A DNA stretch of 64,000 nt from Branchiostoma floridae (lineage: Eukaryota; Chordata; Leptocardii; Amphioxiformes; Branchiostomatidae). The stretch covers positions 11,229,001 to 11,293,000 of the forward strand of contig NC_049991.1 of the NCBI RefSeq assembly GCF_000003815.2, in the 5' to 3' direction. Under the pieces are notes generated by a model that searched no databases, was not told the origin of the DNA, and worked only from the letters and a program-made list of their open reading frames with translations. Shown here piece by piece: positions 24,601 through 39,600 of this stretch. The translations under genes and the position numbers were made by a program. Every line of letters begins with the position of its first letter. Position 1 is the stretch's first letter.

Positions 24601-27600
24601 AAAAGTAAAATGCACGTGTCAATGCAAGCTGCCTGTATTTTTTTACAAAGGAGAAAAAACCTGGGAGGAAGGAATGCAGATATAGATAGTGGTCTTTCAC
24701 AAAGGCAGATAGTGGTCTTTCACAAAGGCCATCACCAACAAGTCTCTGTTTACAGTCTTTCACCACAGGACGAGGCAAGCTTGTACATGTAATGGTTAGA
24801 GGAGCACTTTGTCTAACAAAATATACTTGGGGTACGTTTTTGGTGTAAAAAGTGTGTTGACCTTCAGAGCATTGTATATTTTTCTTGCACATGTTGATAC
24901 CCAACATGTCTGGCCTTGTAAGTGGGGGACTCTAATTTGAGATGTGCAGGACCTAAACTTTCTATTAACAAGTGTCAAATTCTCACTACATCAGGTTCCA
25001 TTCCATAAGAATCTGAGAATCTGTAAGTTAGATCATGTGTCAATAAGATCGTGTGTATGTTACCTTCACGAGTTAACGTTCTGGAGTGATTGGTCATTAT
25101 TGATCCTGGAAAAGCTGACAATTGTCATATTGAAAACTTGTTCCTTGTACACCTTAGTGTTGGATGAAAGTTAAGCATTGTAATACGGCATCTATATGGC
25201 TTGATTCTTAGCCACAGGCTATAGAATGAAAATGTTTGCCAAGGAGAACTGCTAATTATGTCATACCTAGGATTTACCAGTTCCTTGCAAATGTAGCAGA
25301 ATTTGCTGCAATCTTTTATTTCCATTCTGGCATATTAGATTTTGGGGGTATTTACAGGACACAATGTCATGTTTAAGCAGCCAAGAGGAGATAGGACTGA
25401 GCACCTGTACTACTGTAGGTGGTGGGGCAGACATGTCGTCACCCTCAACTGGGAGACAGGAAACCACAAAACAACACAATCAGAAGGGGATTAAAACTGA
25501 CATTTACAACATGGGCAACAACGAGCTGTGTTCCAAGGCCCACAGGAAGTGGGACTAAAAGTGAAATATTTACTATAATTTGGTCATGCCTAGTGATAAT
25601 GCACCTGCGGTATAGAATACCAGCATATCTACTAATCATTTACAAATCTTGAAACTCTAGCTGGGAATAATGTTTTATCAGATTTTTCAACTTGTTGGCA
25701 ACTTATTGTTGTTTGACGCTACCAGGACAACTCAACTGACGACATGGTTCCTACATTCTGCCCATGTGTTCTGTCCCTTGTTTCCCACACAGTTTAAGGT
25801 TGTTTCCTGCTGACACGATTAAGGAAAGTCACCTCTACTATTTTCCCACATTGTGGAGAAGTCTCTGAGGTATGCAATATCCACAGGGTCAGGATGCTGA
25901 CTTTTAAAGTGGGTTCACACCCTGGTGAACACAAGATTTGCCAGTGAAAGCTGGTACATGGTTCATGTCTGTGCACACACATACACACACTTGCCGAGTC
26001 CAGCAGATCATAAGGAGGGACATTTTGTTCCAAGAAAACGTTTAATTACATGTAATCAGTTTTCACAATACAGGACAAGACATTCTAGTTATACACATAC
26101 AAAAATGTGCTTAAGAAATGAGTCATGTACCTGAAGAAGACTATTTACAGTCACTTAGTGTGTTTGCTTGACTCTTATTTTCACTTGCTAGTTCTTTTTG
26201 GCTGGCCTCTACCAGGCTTTGCAGATCGCTGGTCAAATAGTAGAAATTGGACAAATAGAGGGAATAGTATGCTAAGGGAGTTGGTTGACATGCAATATAT
26301 CATGATTGTATAAATCTCCCTTTCAGAGTGGCATGAGCGAAGTACACTTCAGGTCAGCCATGGCCTAGCAGGTTTAACTGAAGTCAGGGTCCCATGAAGT
26401 CACTGTTGACAGGTGAGTGACAGGTTATAGGGCAGGTGTTGATGGTTGACTTCCTCAGGGGCAGCTGAAGATGGAGGGGCAGTGGACCATTTCATCAACT
26501 TGATGGCAGACCAACTACTCAGCTGAAAGGAGCCCTCTATATTTAGCACTGAAGTGGACCACAGTTGCAAACACAGCATTCCTGAGGCATATTCTGACCA
26601 AGGGAACTCAGTATGCAGCTACTAAACCTAATCCATCTTACCTTGTATATATATATAAAGCCTAAATCATATGCAACCTTTTTTTTGCAAATCAATAGGA
26701 CCACCCATGGCGTGAAACACAGAAGAATATTAAATCAAAATCATACAGATGTTATATCGATGAACGTTAGACTGTATGACCCTTAGACTGTAGATTTTTC
26801 ACTGTCGACACAGCAACAAAAATGTCGTCAAGCGAAACATGACAGATATTATTGGTGGGAAAAACTGAGCAGAAAAAATGTAGTCACTGACTAGGAATGT
26901 TTTGTTGCTGTGTATTGTTTCCAGTCCACACAAAAATTACACCAATACAGACACAAGAATGTTACACACAACAACAAGATGCAGAGGCAGTGACGTAATG
27001 TCGCAAGCACTAGGCTTGTAGTGGTGGGAATAAAAATTCTCCTTGAAATCATCCTGCTGAAGTTGAAACAAATCTTTTGTCATCAAAATGACTTGTGTCT
27101 GAGTGGGAGGTCAATCTTGGCACTGTACTTAATGTTGGGTAAGCTGTTGGTAATGTTGACTAAACTTGCAATTTCCGTTCTAGAAATGTTATACGTAAGA
27201 CACACGAATCTTCTCAACAAAGCAAACATACTGCAGAACCTGTATTGGTACATATTGATTATATTGATTGCAAAATATCTGCTTCAAAAGCCTTCGGCAA
27301 TGATACACGAGTCTGTGAATATTATATCTCCAGCTCCTGTATGTTACTTGTACCAGCCTTCAATCCGCATGTTTTTAATACATGATATTTCCACTATCTA
27401 CATGGGGATGGCATCAGTCAACAATAACATTTTAACAGCTCAAATATCAGACTTTTAGCTTGGCACAACTGTCAAACAGAAGATAGGGACGTAAACAAAA
27501 TGCCACAGTCCAACAGAAAACAAGAAACTGGCCTTGTCAGGCCATTTGTTGCTGACTTGTTTCCAAGCAACTAAGTTTGTTATGTAATACTTACCTTCCT

Positions 27601-30600
27601 GTTTGTCAATCTGTTTCCATGGGAACAGTGATACAAGATAATGTGATAATGTTTTCTGGAGGTGTCCAACCTCTTTATCTTTATCTCAAGAAACTTAAAC
27701 AAGAATCATTTGGTAGAGTATCTGAAAGTTAACTTTTGTGTGGGAATTGGTTATCATAGAAAGTCCTTCCTGTGTGAGATACATACATGTAGGTACTCAG
27801 TGTCAGCAGTGTCTGTGGTGCGATGGTTTATGTCTCTCACCTGTACGTTTTACACAGTACCAGTCGGGAGTAAACTGAGTCAAAGTCCTTCTCCACTTCT
27901 CTCTGAGCAGCCTGCAAGGGACAATGATGACATACATGTAACTCATCTGAGTTTTCCAGGTACATGTACTACCATAGCTACCGTAAAGCAAGGTGTATAG
28001 TGAGAAACACCTTGAACTTGTAATGTAAGTCTTTCAAGGGTAAAATGTTTCAATTGTTTATTAGTAACAGCTGTAACAAAAAGTTCCACATATGCAATGT
28101 AAATGGATTTCTTGACCATTATCTATAGTTGTCTTGTTGAGGTGCTTTTATCAATTCTTGTACCTGGCGATGCCATAAATCTCCTTACCTCTAGTGGACA
28201 AAAAAAATAAAAATCTGCCTGTTTTTAAGATTCATTGTCTTATCTCATGTACGGACAAACTCTGAAGCAAATAGTACATGTAGAATGTTGTAAAGTACTT
28301 TCAATGGAGCAGTACAGTGTCTGTTCACTGAATTCTCTGAGCAGAGAAAGTCACAGCCATCAGTAGCAATGAGCACAAGCTATGGATAAGATACATTTGT
28401 ACTTGACTATTAGACACTGACATTTCCAGTTTGCAGTGACAAAAAGCGACAGTCAAAAAGAAATTGATAAAAAAAGATGCTTTGCTCTCAAACTAACAGC
28501 ATTAGCATGTCAATCAGAGGACCCTTCCTACATTTTGTAAAGACCACCACCTGAGTTTACACATCATGTCCCTCAACACTCCAGCCAAGTGGTATTACAT
28601 GTGTACATGTGGTGTTTTCAATAAATATTTGGGACCCCAGCCTGCTGAGTGATGGATTCACCACTGGCACATGTCTATAATTTATGAGTCGACCTGTCCA
28701 TCATTCTTCAGCGAGTCTCCCTGTCTATTGACTTAGTGCCTGAGGTCTCACTTATGCAAAAAGCCAGCACAAAAGAAAGGCTTATGCTAGATGGAAAGGC
28801 TAAACCAAAACACACACACACAACTGCCCCTTATGGGCATAAATTGATTCTACAAACAGGAGTGCTTATGCTGGGAGGCAGCTCTGTTCCACATGGATGG
28901 TGCAAACAATCCAGGTGAGGACAGGTTGAGAGCAGGTTAATAGGTATGACTGACAGGAGGAAGCCAGGCTGACAGGGAAGCCTTGTTACAGGGAGCTGCA
29001 GATATACTTCTTAAGTACCAGAGACAGGGAGGGAGAGACAGTAGTGGATCCTGCCGCTGTGGAGTATGTCTGTAAGGAGTTGTCAACATTCTCAAAGGAT
29101 TAGAACATACTGTAAGAAGGGAAGATCCTGATTCTTCAAATAGATGAAGGGCCTATCCAAGGTCTTTCTCCATCTACTCCAAAACTGACTCCATGCTTAT
29201 GACTCGTGTTAGAAATATGATATTCAACAGTCAGCTAATTTTTTTCTGATATTAGTGATAGGATAGCTGTCGCCTAAGCAACTTAAGACTGGTCCCCAAC
29301 AACTTGGAATATAACAAGAAAAATGCTAAATTAACGCCTGTAATTCAACCAGACTATGTTACCATGTTTCACCTGACATGAACCAAAATTTATAACTTTT
29401 TGATACAGCTTCTTCAAAATCTAAAACACTTCCTCCTGAACTGAAGTTGACCAGGAAACTTAGAGCTAAACATAAAATGGCTGATGGGAAGTTGACCCAT
29501 GCCATATTTTCATTTGTCCTCCATGTAATATCCAGGTGCAGCCGCAGGATTTCCGGCTCACAGCAGTGGAGTACCTACTCAGTTGGTCTTGTTGACAAAC
29601 TCAGACATTTTTCTTTAGTTGCTGACAACCCCCTGGGCAGTGTACCACCCCACTCCTCACCCTGCTACTCTACTCCTAGTCCTACTCAGTAGCACCTGGA
29701 GAAACAGTAGGTCTGGCCATTTCAATTCAGGAGACACTCTCTTCACATTATGTGGAGTCCTGCCTTTGGGATCTACCTTGGGATATACTTCAATTTCTGA
29801 TGTTCTTTTTTGTCCATCCACACCTAACTTTCATGCATCCTTTCTTTCTTTTTCTTTCTTTCCTTCTTTCCTGTCTTCTCTTACTTTCTTCTTTTCATTT
29901 GCTTTTTCCTTTCTCTCTGTCTCCAGTTTTCACCACTCCCGACTCTCTGACTGTGCAGTGAGGTATTCATGGATGTGTGCACTAAAACTGCCGTGAATTC
30001 CTTCCCAACAGTCCATATCAAAGAGAGACGCTGTGTTAAACAGCGTCAAAAGCATCACTCAGCAGCTTGCATTGTACAGCCTGACTTGTGGACAGCAATG
30101 CCTGCCTTCTGTTCTGGTTCCTGAATCATATAAACACCCAAATGTCACAAAACACAATGTTGATCCTCCCACTTCCTCACAGTAGAGTTGTAACCAGCAA
30201 TAGCTTGTTTTGACTCAGATGCTGATGAAAGACGAACTGAGCACAAATGCAGGTACTCAGCAGTACACCATAGGAGTTGACATTTTGAGCTGAAATATTC
30301 CACCAATGTGCAGGTCAGAAGAAAAGACTGACATACCTCCTCGATGAATAACCAGGGGTGACAGGTTCTCCCCAGGATGGACGGCTGTCGCAAACCGTGG
30401 TCAAAAATCATCTTTAACGCTGGACATAACCTACAAGGACGAGAAACACAAGGTTAAAATTGACATGTATTTGTTTAAAAGAAGCTTTATTGGCACAACA
30501 AAAAGTGCTTTTGTACGGTCAACTACTAACTACAAAGTGTTTGAAATATGCACTTTAATTTGATGTTGATATGGTTTACACATTGTCAGAATTAGTAAGG

Positions 30601-33600
30601 CCATTTCATATATGGGTGATTGCAAATTTAATCTCTTGGCATCAAAGATTTCTTCCCCTTTCCATCATATTGTTTCTGGACATGCTGGCAGCTTCCAAAC
30701 ACTACATAAATCATAGGTAGAGGGAAAGGCTAGGGCCTGATCTTTTTCACAAAGAGTAGCCCATATTGACAAGCACAGGTCAACCATGTCATCTCAGGTA
30801 GTGAAGGTCAGACTGAAGGTCATTCAGAACCATGTCCACTCTGGTACCTAGCAGGTGCCACATAGTCTCCTCAACACATGATTGACAGCCTGTCACTGCT
30901 CCTGAGTATACTTCTCATCTGGTGGCCACTTATTCTAACCAAACAGAAGGGTAGTGTGAGAGGATCAAGGAAATGGACAGAACAAGCAGTCAGTAAGAAA
31001 GACAGCGGATGATCTTACTTTCAGGACAGTTTAAAAGTTCAACTACAGAAGGAAATAATAGTAGTCCAGATAACAGGACTGTGTAGTGTATGATAAATGT
31101 CAGAGCAAACTACTATCCGGATGGTACCCATACTATTAAAATAAAAGTCACAATGCCAAACCAAAAACAAGGCACAAAGAGACTAGTTCAAGACCACTGC
31201 CTCCCACAACACCTGTACACTTATCTCAGGTGAGATAATGATCTTAAGAGGGTCAAGTGTCATTGTCTAGACTAGGGCAAATGGAAATACATCTACAAGT
31301 GCCCTAAGTGGAATATGTAAGTGAGAGTAGCATGGAAGACAGCTGGAGAGTGGTGTTAAGAAAGTCACACCACTAACCAACTACATTGCTGACAATCAGC
31401 TGTCATTGTGGTAATGTACCATACTTGTAAAGATAAACCATCAAATGTATTGTTCATTGTACACCAAATCTGTGTTGGGAGCACTAAACAGGTCAAACTT
31501 TGATGCTATTAGCAGGGCCAGAGCTGGAAACGTATTATAGACCAGTTGTGCATAGATACTCTTAGAATTTGTCTTGTTCCCAAAAAGAAAAAAAAAACTT
31601 TTCTATCCTTATAGCCACGAGGAACCTTGAACAATCCAGTCTGCTATGAGCATTGATAAGGACCCAGACGGCCTCAGAACCAGGTCCACAACCTCTGGAG
31701 TCACAATCTTAACCTTGAGGTGGCACCAGAGCTTGTCTGTAACTGGCAGGTCTGTCAGGGGAAACCAAACATAGCCTGTACAGGCACCCTCCCCCATTCT
31801 CCTCTCATTGACTTACTGAATACCATATCAAAATCACATTCCTGAGCAGTCATGTCATAGCTGTAGGCAAGAATGGAGGCTGGTAGACAATGACAGCCAC
31901 ACAAAAGTGCAGACAAGTCGGTGTTGACAGATTCTGTGTCACCCTGCCATACTGAGATGACAGGTCACACCTTAGCCTGTCATCAGCCACAGACTGGAGG
32001 AATATTTATACCCTGGACTGAAACCTTAGAAAGTTCAGGCAAATACAATACTTCATTCTGAAACGCAGCAATCAATGGCATGCAGACAATATTTGCATTT
32101 GTATCAGAAGAACTTTTTTGGACATACAATCATGTAACCAAAGCCATGCTAATCTTCGACCTGTTTCCTTTCAGGTGGAACAACCTGTTAAGCTATTAGG
32201 AGATCTAATAACTTTGGCTCCACAATAGAGAATTTAAATATTTAAGGTTCACACATTTTGAACTACAGTGGCAGAAAATATCACTTGAGAATTTGCATTA
32301 AATATTATTTGAAGTAACCTGGATGTTTTCACTAACTGGATAGTGCTTTTGATATAATCTGGTATTTCACCAAACTTGAAACATCTATTAAACTTGAATA
32401 AAGGGCTGACTACATTCCCCTTTGCAGACAGAATATAAAAAGTACCTAAACTTGGAGAGACACCTAGTAACAAGATAGACAAGACAGACCATGTATCTGC
32501 GACAGTTCAGGGTCAAATCTTGTACAGGGAAGAACTGTCAGCACCATTGTTTACTGAAGATATCCTTACAAAAGAACTACATCTTTCTCCTTAAGTCTTG
32601 TTGAGTGAATACTCTCCAGACAGAATCAGGTTCCAAAGTAACTCAGTTGGGATTGTTTGGAGGGATACCTGAGTCAGTAATAAACATGTACAGCACTGCT
32701 GATGATAGGTTGACTGCAATGCCAAACATGCCTGGGATAACTTCCTTCATCTCATATTTTACTGGCAAGCAACACCATACAATCATGTACTTTCGAAAGG
32801 TTATTGACCTTGCTGTACAAGACAATTCTATCTCATAGTCTCAGGTATGTCTATTGATTGTCCTGGTCTGTATCATGTCTTCACATACTGACTATATCTT
32901 TGTTTTCTTCAAGAAATATGCTTGAAAGAAACTATTTAACTTGAGGGATTTCCTGTAAACTGGAAGATTGACTGTTACACTAAAAGGTGTCCTTGACATA
33001 TTACACTGTCATACCAGTAACTTACAAATTGGGGTAAATGAACTTTACAAAAGACTAACCACTTCCTGTTGTAATTACCTCCTCTTTTATACTGTAATAC
33101 TCTAAATTTTGGCACTGAAAAGGCCCTAAACCCTTCAACAACAGACTCCTCATGTGTCCTCTCATGTGAAAGGCTTTGGTGTTTTCAAATGATTACCAGG
33201 AGTTCTCTCTTCTGATGGAGGGAATTTGGACACTTCATTTGGTGGCCTTGCTTCTCCCCAGCGGGATTAGGTGGATCTGGGGCAGACATGCTAAAGTTTG
33301 GTCTGGTAGATAAGGGAATCCCCTGGGCGGAGCACCTCATTACTCCATCCTGGTTAGACCTAAGCTACCTAAACACAGTATTTGCTGTGGACCATTATCT
33401 AAGTATGAGTAAACAACCCCATGGGCTCTGGAAAACCCATCCCTTCTCTGGGACAAATATGTGGAAAATGCCAGCTGATTTGTGTTTCCTTGAGAGCTGA
33501 ACAACAAAAACACCTTATTCTGGGGAAGAATGCCACAAGTGACAAGCAGCTACCTTTATAATAACAAAGGCTTTTTGCAGTCTCTTAGAAGCAACTGGAT

Positions 33601-36600
33601 TCCTAAGAGAGAAGGACGTGTGTGAAAAATTGTCTGAATGCCTAAGAAGAAATTTAAAATCTGTCAACTCACGTTCCTCTGACCAGGTCTGTGATTGCCT
33701 CTGTGACTTGGTCATCCCCAGCTGTTGTGTACTGTCAAAGAGAGACTTATATGAGCAAATTTTCTTCAAAAGAAAGAGTCTGTTGTATTAATGATCTAAA
33801 ATAGAACAGACAACTGATGTTTGGTTGATATTCAGTTGGCAAACAGCTTGTGATTGCATTTACAAAGACTTGTCACAGCTACTATAGAAGCTTTTCAAAT
33901 TTAAGAAACAGCCATAGATAATACATTCTGAGCTACATGTACATGTACTCTGTATGTTACAAAAGTCACTTATACATGGGCATTAGGAATCCTGAGTCTC
34001 CTTCAGAAATGGGTTTGGCAAATGACCAAGGAAACTAAGAGGTAAGTTTTGAAGTTGGCACATCTATTGTCTGGGTTAATTGTGTATAGAATATCATGTT
34101 CATTTAAAATTATTATGTCCAACTTGGCTGTAGACACCTGTGCCCTCTGCCAGAAAAAGCACATGCAACTCATTTTAATCACAGTAGGATTCTAGGCTTA
34201 GTAAACCTTTGAGGACCATGAATTTCAGAACAATAAAATGATGACTTACAAGTTTACTTCTTTCATCCAGCAGCTCTACAAACTTGGCTGGGAACCACCC
34301 TGTCAAAGATACAGACACTTGTTAGGAGCAGGCTTCAAAACATCATATCTCATAAGCGCCCCTATGTGATCTAAATCAGTACTGCACCTTCACACTTTCA
34401 ACACTCATAATCTGTTAGTTTTGAGCTCTGATAAGTGACCTACCTCTCAGGCCATTCAGCTCTCCCACCCAACAGTGCTCATCCTTCTGAGAGATAATCT
34501 GCATGAGAAACAATGTGGTTAGGAGCTGTTCCTTCAAGAATGACCTACCTTGACATGTTCATTTTGGTCCAATTCAAAGCATGGAAAAAAGAACGAAACA
34601 ATGTTGTCACAATTATCATCAACAGAAACAGTATTGTCATTTTGGGTGGTAACCCAATTGGATATATTACTACATCTTGATAGGTCATAGTTTGAACAGG
34701 TTTTTAATAAGTATTCTATACTTCAAACAGACAAACTTCTTTGCCCGCATTTTATTCTCCCAGAATGTGTGTGTACATAGACACAACAGGTCAACAAAGT
34801 GGTATTGTAGAACAAAGATTTCAAAGTGGTGATACAAAGCCACAACTCACAGTGATGATGTCATTTTTCCTGAACCCTAACTCATCATCATCGTGCCTCT
34901 CGAAGTCCAGCAGGGCCTTGGCTCGTCTCCTCCTGTTGCGGGACACGTTGACGAAGTTCTCGTGGTCCTGTTTGTGGCTCTCCAGCGAGTAGTCTGCCTG
35001 CAGGTCCTAGTAACAATTACATGTATCCATCAACTCACTCACAAATGTATCCTTATTTTGAAGGAGAAACAAGAATAGAAAAATTCAATGGTGTTGTAGA
35101 ATTAGATGGCTATTCATGCTTCTACTGACTAGATACAAGAAGATGTTCCATCACAACCTTATCTGAGTTCTATGACCTGAATAGACACATTTTATCAGCT
35201 TTTGTTCTGAGTCAACTATACCATGCATTCAAGAAAAGAAATACATCTTTGATATTAACAACAAATGAATACTACAATTATAGCACAACTGACTGCGCAA
35301 AATACTTACTACATTGCAGTTCTTTGGATCTATGGACTGGAAGTGTTTGGCTATCTGTAGGATAGCTTCTCTCAGGTTGGACACCATTTCTGTAAGAATG
35401 TGAAAAAACAATACCGGTACTTAGAAAACCATAACATATCAAGACATCATGTGCTCAACACATTTTATTCATTTTGTCTGACTTTCACCAGAAAATTTAA
35501 GATAAACAGCACTTTTGTGCTAAAGCAAACTCTAGCATTGTAATACAATACATTGCTTTCCATGATTACGTGATGACCCTAAAATCACAATCAACAGATA
35601 ATAATACAGAGCAGAAGACCTCCATAAGCTCTTTGTGAGCTTCTTGTCCAATGCTCGAAAAACGAATGCGAATAAAATAAAAATAAAAAAAAATAACATA
35701 TTGCTGACTGTGTTTTTATCTTTTCAGATTTTGTGGATCTGTAGGAGCAGAAATTTTTACCTGTTTGTTTGATGTTTTTGGCCTTCACCACTTCTGACTG
35801 CTCCTCTTCACCTGCACAATGGTGGACAGTTCTTGATTATGTAGGTATGGATCTAATACACTTTTAATCCTATTGCTTTAAAACATACAGGACCTTGCAT
35901 TGAGAAAACACAACTTGTTATCATATATGATTGCAAACTTCTGACAGTCTCATAATATCTCATGTCAATCTAGGAAAGGTAACAAAGTTTACACATTGAC
36001 CTGCCTTGTGGCAAAATGAAAGATTCAAGAATACTATACAACAGAGAATATTGGCACACTCACCAAATAGTAATGACCCAATGAAAGATCTACTTCTAGA
36101 AAGTCTTCTTTTCACAAGTTGCTGTAAGAAAGGTAAAAAGACATGACTCAAACCTTGTCTTATATTTAACATCATAGAAACCACTCAGCGGATTTCTGTG
36201 GAAGGTATGGTGGAGCAGGTGTTTCTTGCTAGAAGACGACAATATTTCCCAACAGAATATTTTGTCTTGCATATTTAAATTTCATGTCCTTAGGTAGGGA
36301 GCATTTAAATGTAAAAAAAAGTTCCAAGATCCAACATACATTTTACAACCCTTAAACACGACATATTTATTTGATGACAACATGACACAGCATGCAGTTC
36401 CCTGTGACCATGAAAACATGATTGTCTGACCTGTTTAGGCAGGTTAGTTGCAGTCGTGTCAGGGTTGATGATCTGTCCCTGGTCGGCCATGAGGTAGGCC
36501 AGGTGTTTCCTCCTGTGAGCCTCCAACACCACGTCTGTCAGGGAGCCTGATGTCTGCATGGCCATCTGGGCAGGGAGGCAGAAAACAAGTATCATAACCT

Positions 36601-39600
36601 TTTACAATAACCAGGTATTACATCCTTTTTACAAGTCCATGGATAACAAGAAATACCTGAAAAAAAGCCCATCATCCTAAACAAAACGTGTCAAAGGAGG
36701 GAGCTCTAAATTCTTCTAAAATCAAAAACCTATGCCCCAGGTTTGGTAACAGGTAAAACACGCCTTTGACTATATTCTATAGACCTGGTGAGTGGACCTG
36801 ATCTAGACAAGCCGCCCGTGATGATGATGATGATATTCTATTTAGTTTTATTTATTTACAAGTTACATCCGCCGACAACATTTCTCTCAGTCTAACTGAT
36901 CCGGTCCACAAAAACACTCTTTCTCTTCAATTTCAATTCAAAATTACCCTACAAACCCCCACAGATAAGTCTTTATTACTATACAGTAAGTTCTTTCAGT
37001 ACCTCTATGAGTTCATCAACATCCTGTATGTCCCCTGGAATGTCTGACAAGGCGTTGAAGATGGCTGCTGAGTTCTCCAGCTCACACAGTTCTTCTTCCT
37101 GCAGGTGGGGATGGATGGGTCAGGTATCATAACAGGACAGTGGGCAGTCTGTGAAGCTCATTTCAGTATGTATTCCAAACAGATATTTTGTTATGGAAAT
37201 GTGCAACAAGACCTTTTTCCCCAAGGACCAAAACTGTTTCTCTGCCAGTGTGCTAACATGTAACAGGGTTGGACAAGTCCATTAGCCCGATTGTCCCGGA
37301 CAAGTAAAAGTGCCGATCTCCGTCAAGTAAGATTTTTCCGGCAGCAACCAGTTCAAACATATAACATAAGATTACGAAGTGCAGAGCAAGGATTGCCTGA
37401 CCTTCATTTTCAGCATGCCCAAGGTGATCTTGAAGAGAATGATGGAGCCCTCGTAGAAGAAGAGGTCCCAGAGGCGCAGCAGGAGCTTGATGTGCACCAC
37501 GCTGGCGAAGGCTCTCTGGAACCAGTGGAGCGTACGCGGCCTCAGATATTGAACATATCAGAGGAAATCAGGCTCTTAANNNNNNNNNNNNNNNNNNNNN
37601 NNNNNNNNNNNNNNNNNNNNNNNNNNNNNNNNNNNNNNNNNNNNNNNNNNNNNNNNNNNNNNNNNNNNNNNNNNNNNNNAACTATAATCTCCAGAGATAG
37701 GATTTTTAAGAATTATTTTCAAGAAGTCATGCTCGGACATATAAAGAAATCCAAAAGTGAAGGGAAAAAAATACTTCCCGGGATGCCGGCCAGATAAAAC
37801 AAAAGCCCAAGTGTCACACAGTTAATTGCCAGAAGGAGAATGAATTAAAAATTGCCAGAGACTTGAGCATATTTTTTTCATCTGAAAATCTACCCCATCG
37901 CATTAGATGGGGCTTGGGAGCATGCAAACATTGGCTGATCTCTAAAGTATGCAATGCTGAAAAGACCACTGGGCTTAGTACTATCAAATATGTAATTCAG
38001 AGCTCTCATAGGCTTATTGGTCGATCAAAATTCCTGCTGAGTGGCATAACTGACATGTACAGAATGCTGGTTACCTGTACACCAATGAGGGATGAAGAGA
38101 AGTAGGATGCAGGGACCAGGTCCTCCACAATGGCACACATCATCCAGAATGCTTCCTCTTCCTCCATAAACAGCAGCAGACACGCAGCAATCTGTAAAGA
38201 TTTTTGAAAAATGTTCAGGCAATGTGTACCATTTATTAACTCACTCCTGCTATCTGACCACTGCAGATTTTATCCGCTTTGGGTTTGATGAGCCACTGGC
38301 ATGATCTTAGTCAATTTACAACAGAAAACATGTTCCTTCAATTTTTTAAATCTTCATTTGCAAGTACACATAACTTTCATAATGTTAAAGAAGTGAGTCT
38401 GTATGTTTTATGAGTTGTTTACGCAGTGCACAGTTGACAGTTCTCTGAAGAGAAGCATTCCCTACCATGCCGGTGCCCTGGCAGTAGCCGATGTCCGGGT
38501 ACAGCCAGGCCAGGCCCCGCAGTATCCTCCTGAGCCGGGGGATGCCCGTGCTGCCCTTGTCAGAGAAGCAGGCGTTACTGGGCATGGTCCTCAGCAGGTC
38601 CTAGAGGGTACAGACAAGTCAGCACCATTTCAATTACAGAGGAAAACTCACTCTGATACACAGGATTCAGTATTGTTACTTAGTACTATTTCAAAGTGGC
38701 AAAATGAACAAAACAGGGAGAGGGAGACTAGTGAAAGGTTGTAATACCAAAGACAAGGCAAGACATACCTTCTCTATCTGCTTGGCTGTCAGGGAGTTGT
38801 CATCTGAACTAGCCTTTACTATGTCCTGAAACAGAAGCACCAAGAACTTAACTGTACAGTAATAAGTTATCAGATCAGATTCTAATAATCGGAAATACAG
38901 CAATGTGTTCTTGCTTGATTTCTTTGAAAAGGAAAACATCAAATTAAGGAGTTTTTCAACATCAAGCTCATTACCTTGTATGATGTCTCACTTCCCACTT
39001 TCTTCTGTAGAGCCCCAGACAACCTGAGCCACAGCTGCAGAGAGAAATAATTCCCATTAGGAAACCTTTGATGACATTTTATACATGCCTGACTCTCATT
39101 TCATTCTCCACATGACTGCTAAGAAAACCAAATGTCATACGAGAGTATTCACATCAGTTTCTTATCCTGTCTATTATACCCTTACTACTCATTAATTGAT
39201 ATTGACAGTAACAAGAAAGCCTGCCCTTGGTTCATCTTTAGCACTTTCTAGGGAACACATACAAAAATATGGTACTAGTCTTTACTTTGATATCACTTTA
39301 CAATGTGACATCAAAAAGTTTAGAAGGTTAAGTACTGACATTACTGGCGGAAGTCTAAAAATATTGCAATCTCTGAGAGCAACAGGCTTTTGTAACAAGC
39401 CTGCTATGACGTGCAAGATCCTGGTAGCTCACATGGCAACAAGGCTGCAAGAGTCTCCCAAGAATTTAGTAGCAACCATCAAGCAGTAATTGCTTATTAG
39501 ACAGCCTTTTCTTCCTGTGATCAGTACCAAATTTAGTATTTTCTTCATGCATCAATGCTGCGTTATTCAATAGCTACTAGTATGATGAATTGTGTAGCAA

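Larger units (their letters stand above)
17803..33731 (-). other. SGSM3: SGSM3 RUN domain exons
   Basis: Exons from 33731 down to 17803 encode the C-terminal RUN domain. Landmarks are [110 protein letters not shown] and [16 protein letters not shown]. Order and content match the SGSM3 family throughout. The introns are the longest of the gene (up to about 4.5 kb) and contain several transposable elements. Confidence 0.9.

Noticed and set aside
27841-27911. Possible frameshift in an SGSM3 RUN exon
   Set aside because: Recounting the GA repeat showed 71 bases and an intact [11 protein letters not shown] reading; the frameshift was my misreading.
37291-37797. 168-codon plus-strand frame spanning the gap
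   Set aside because: It includes 100 N and is antisense to an SGSM3 TBC exon.
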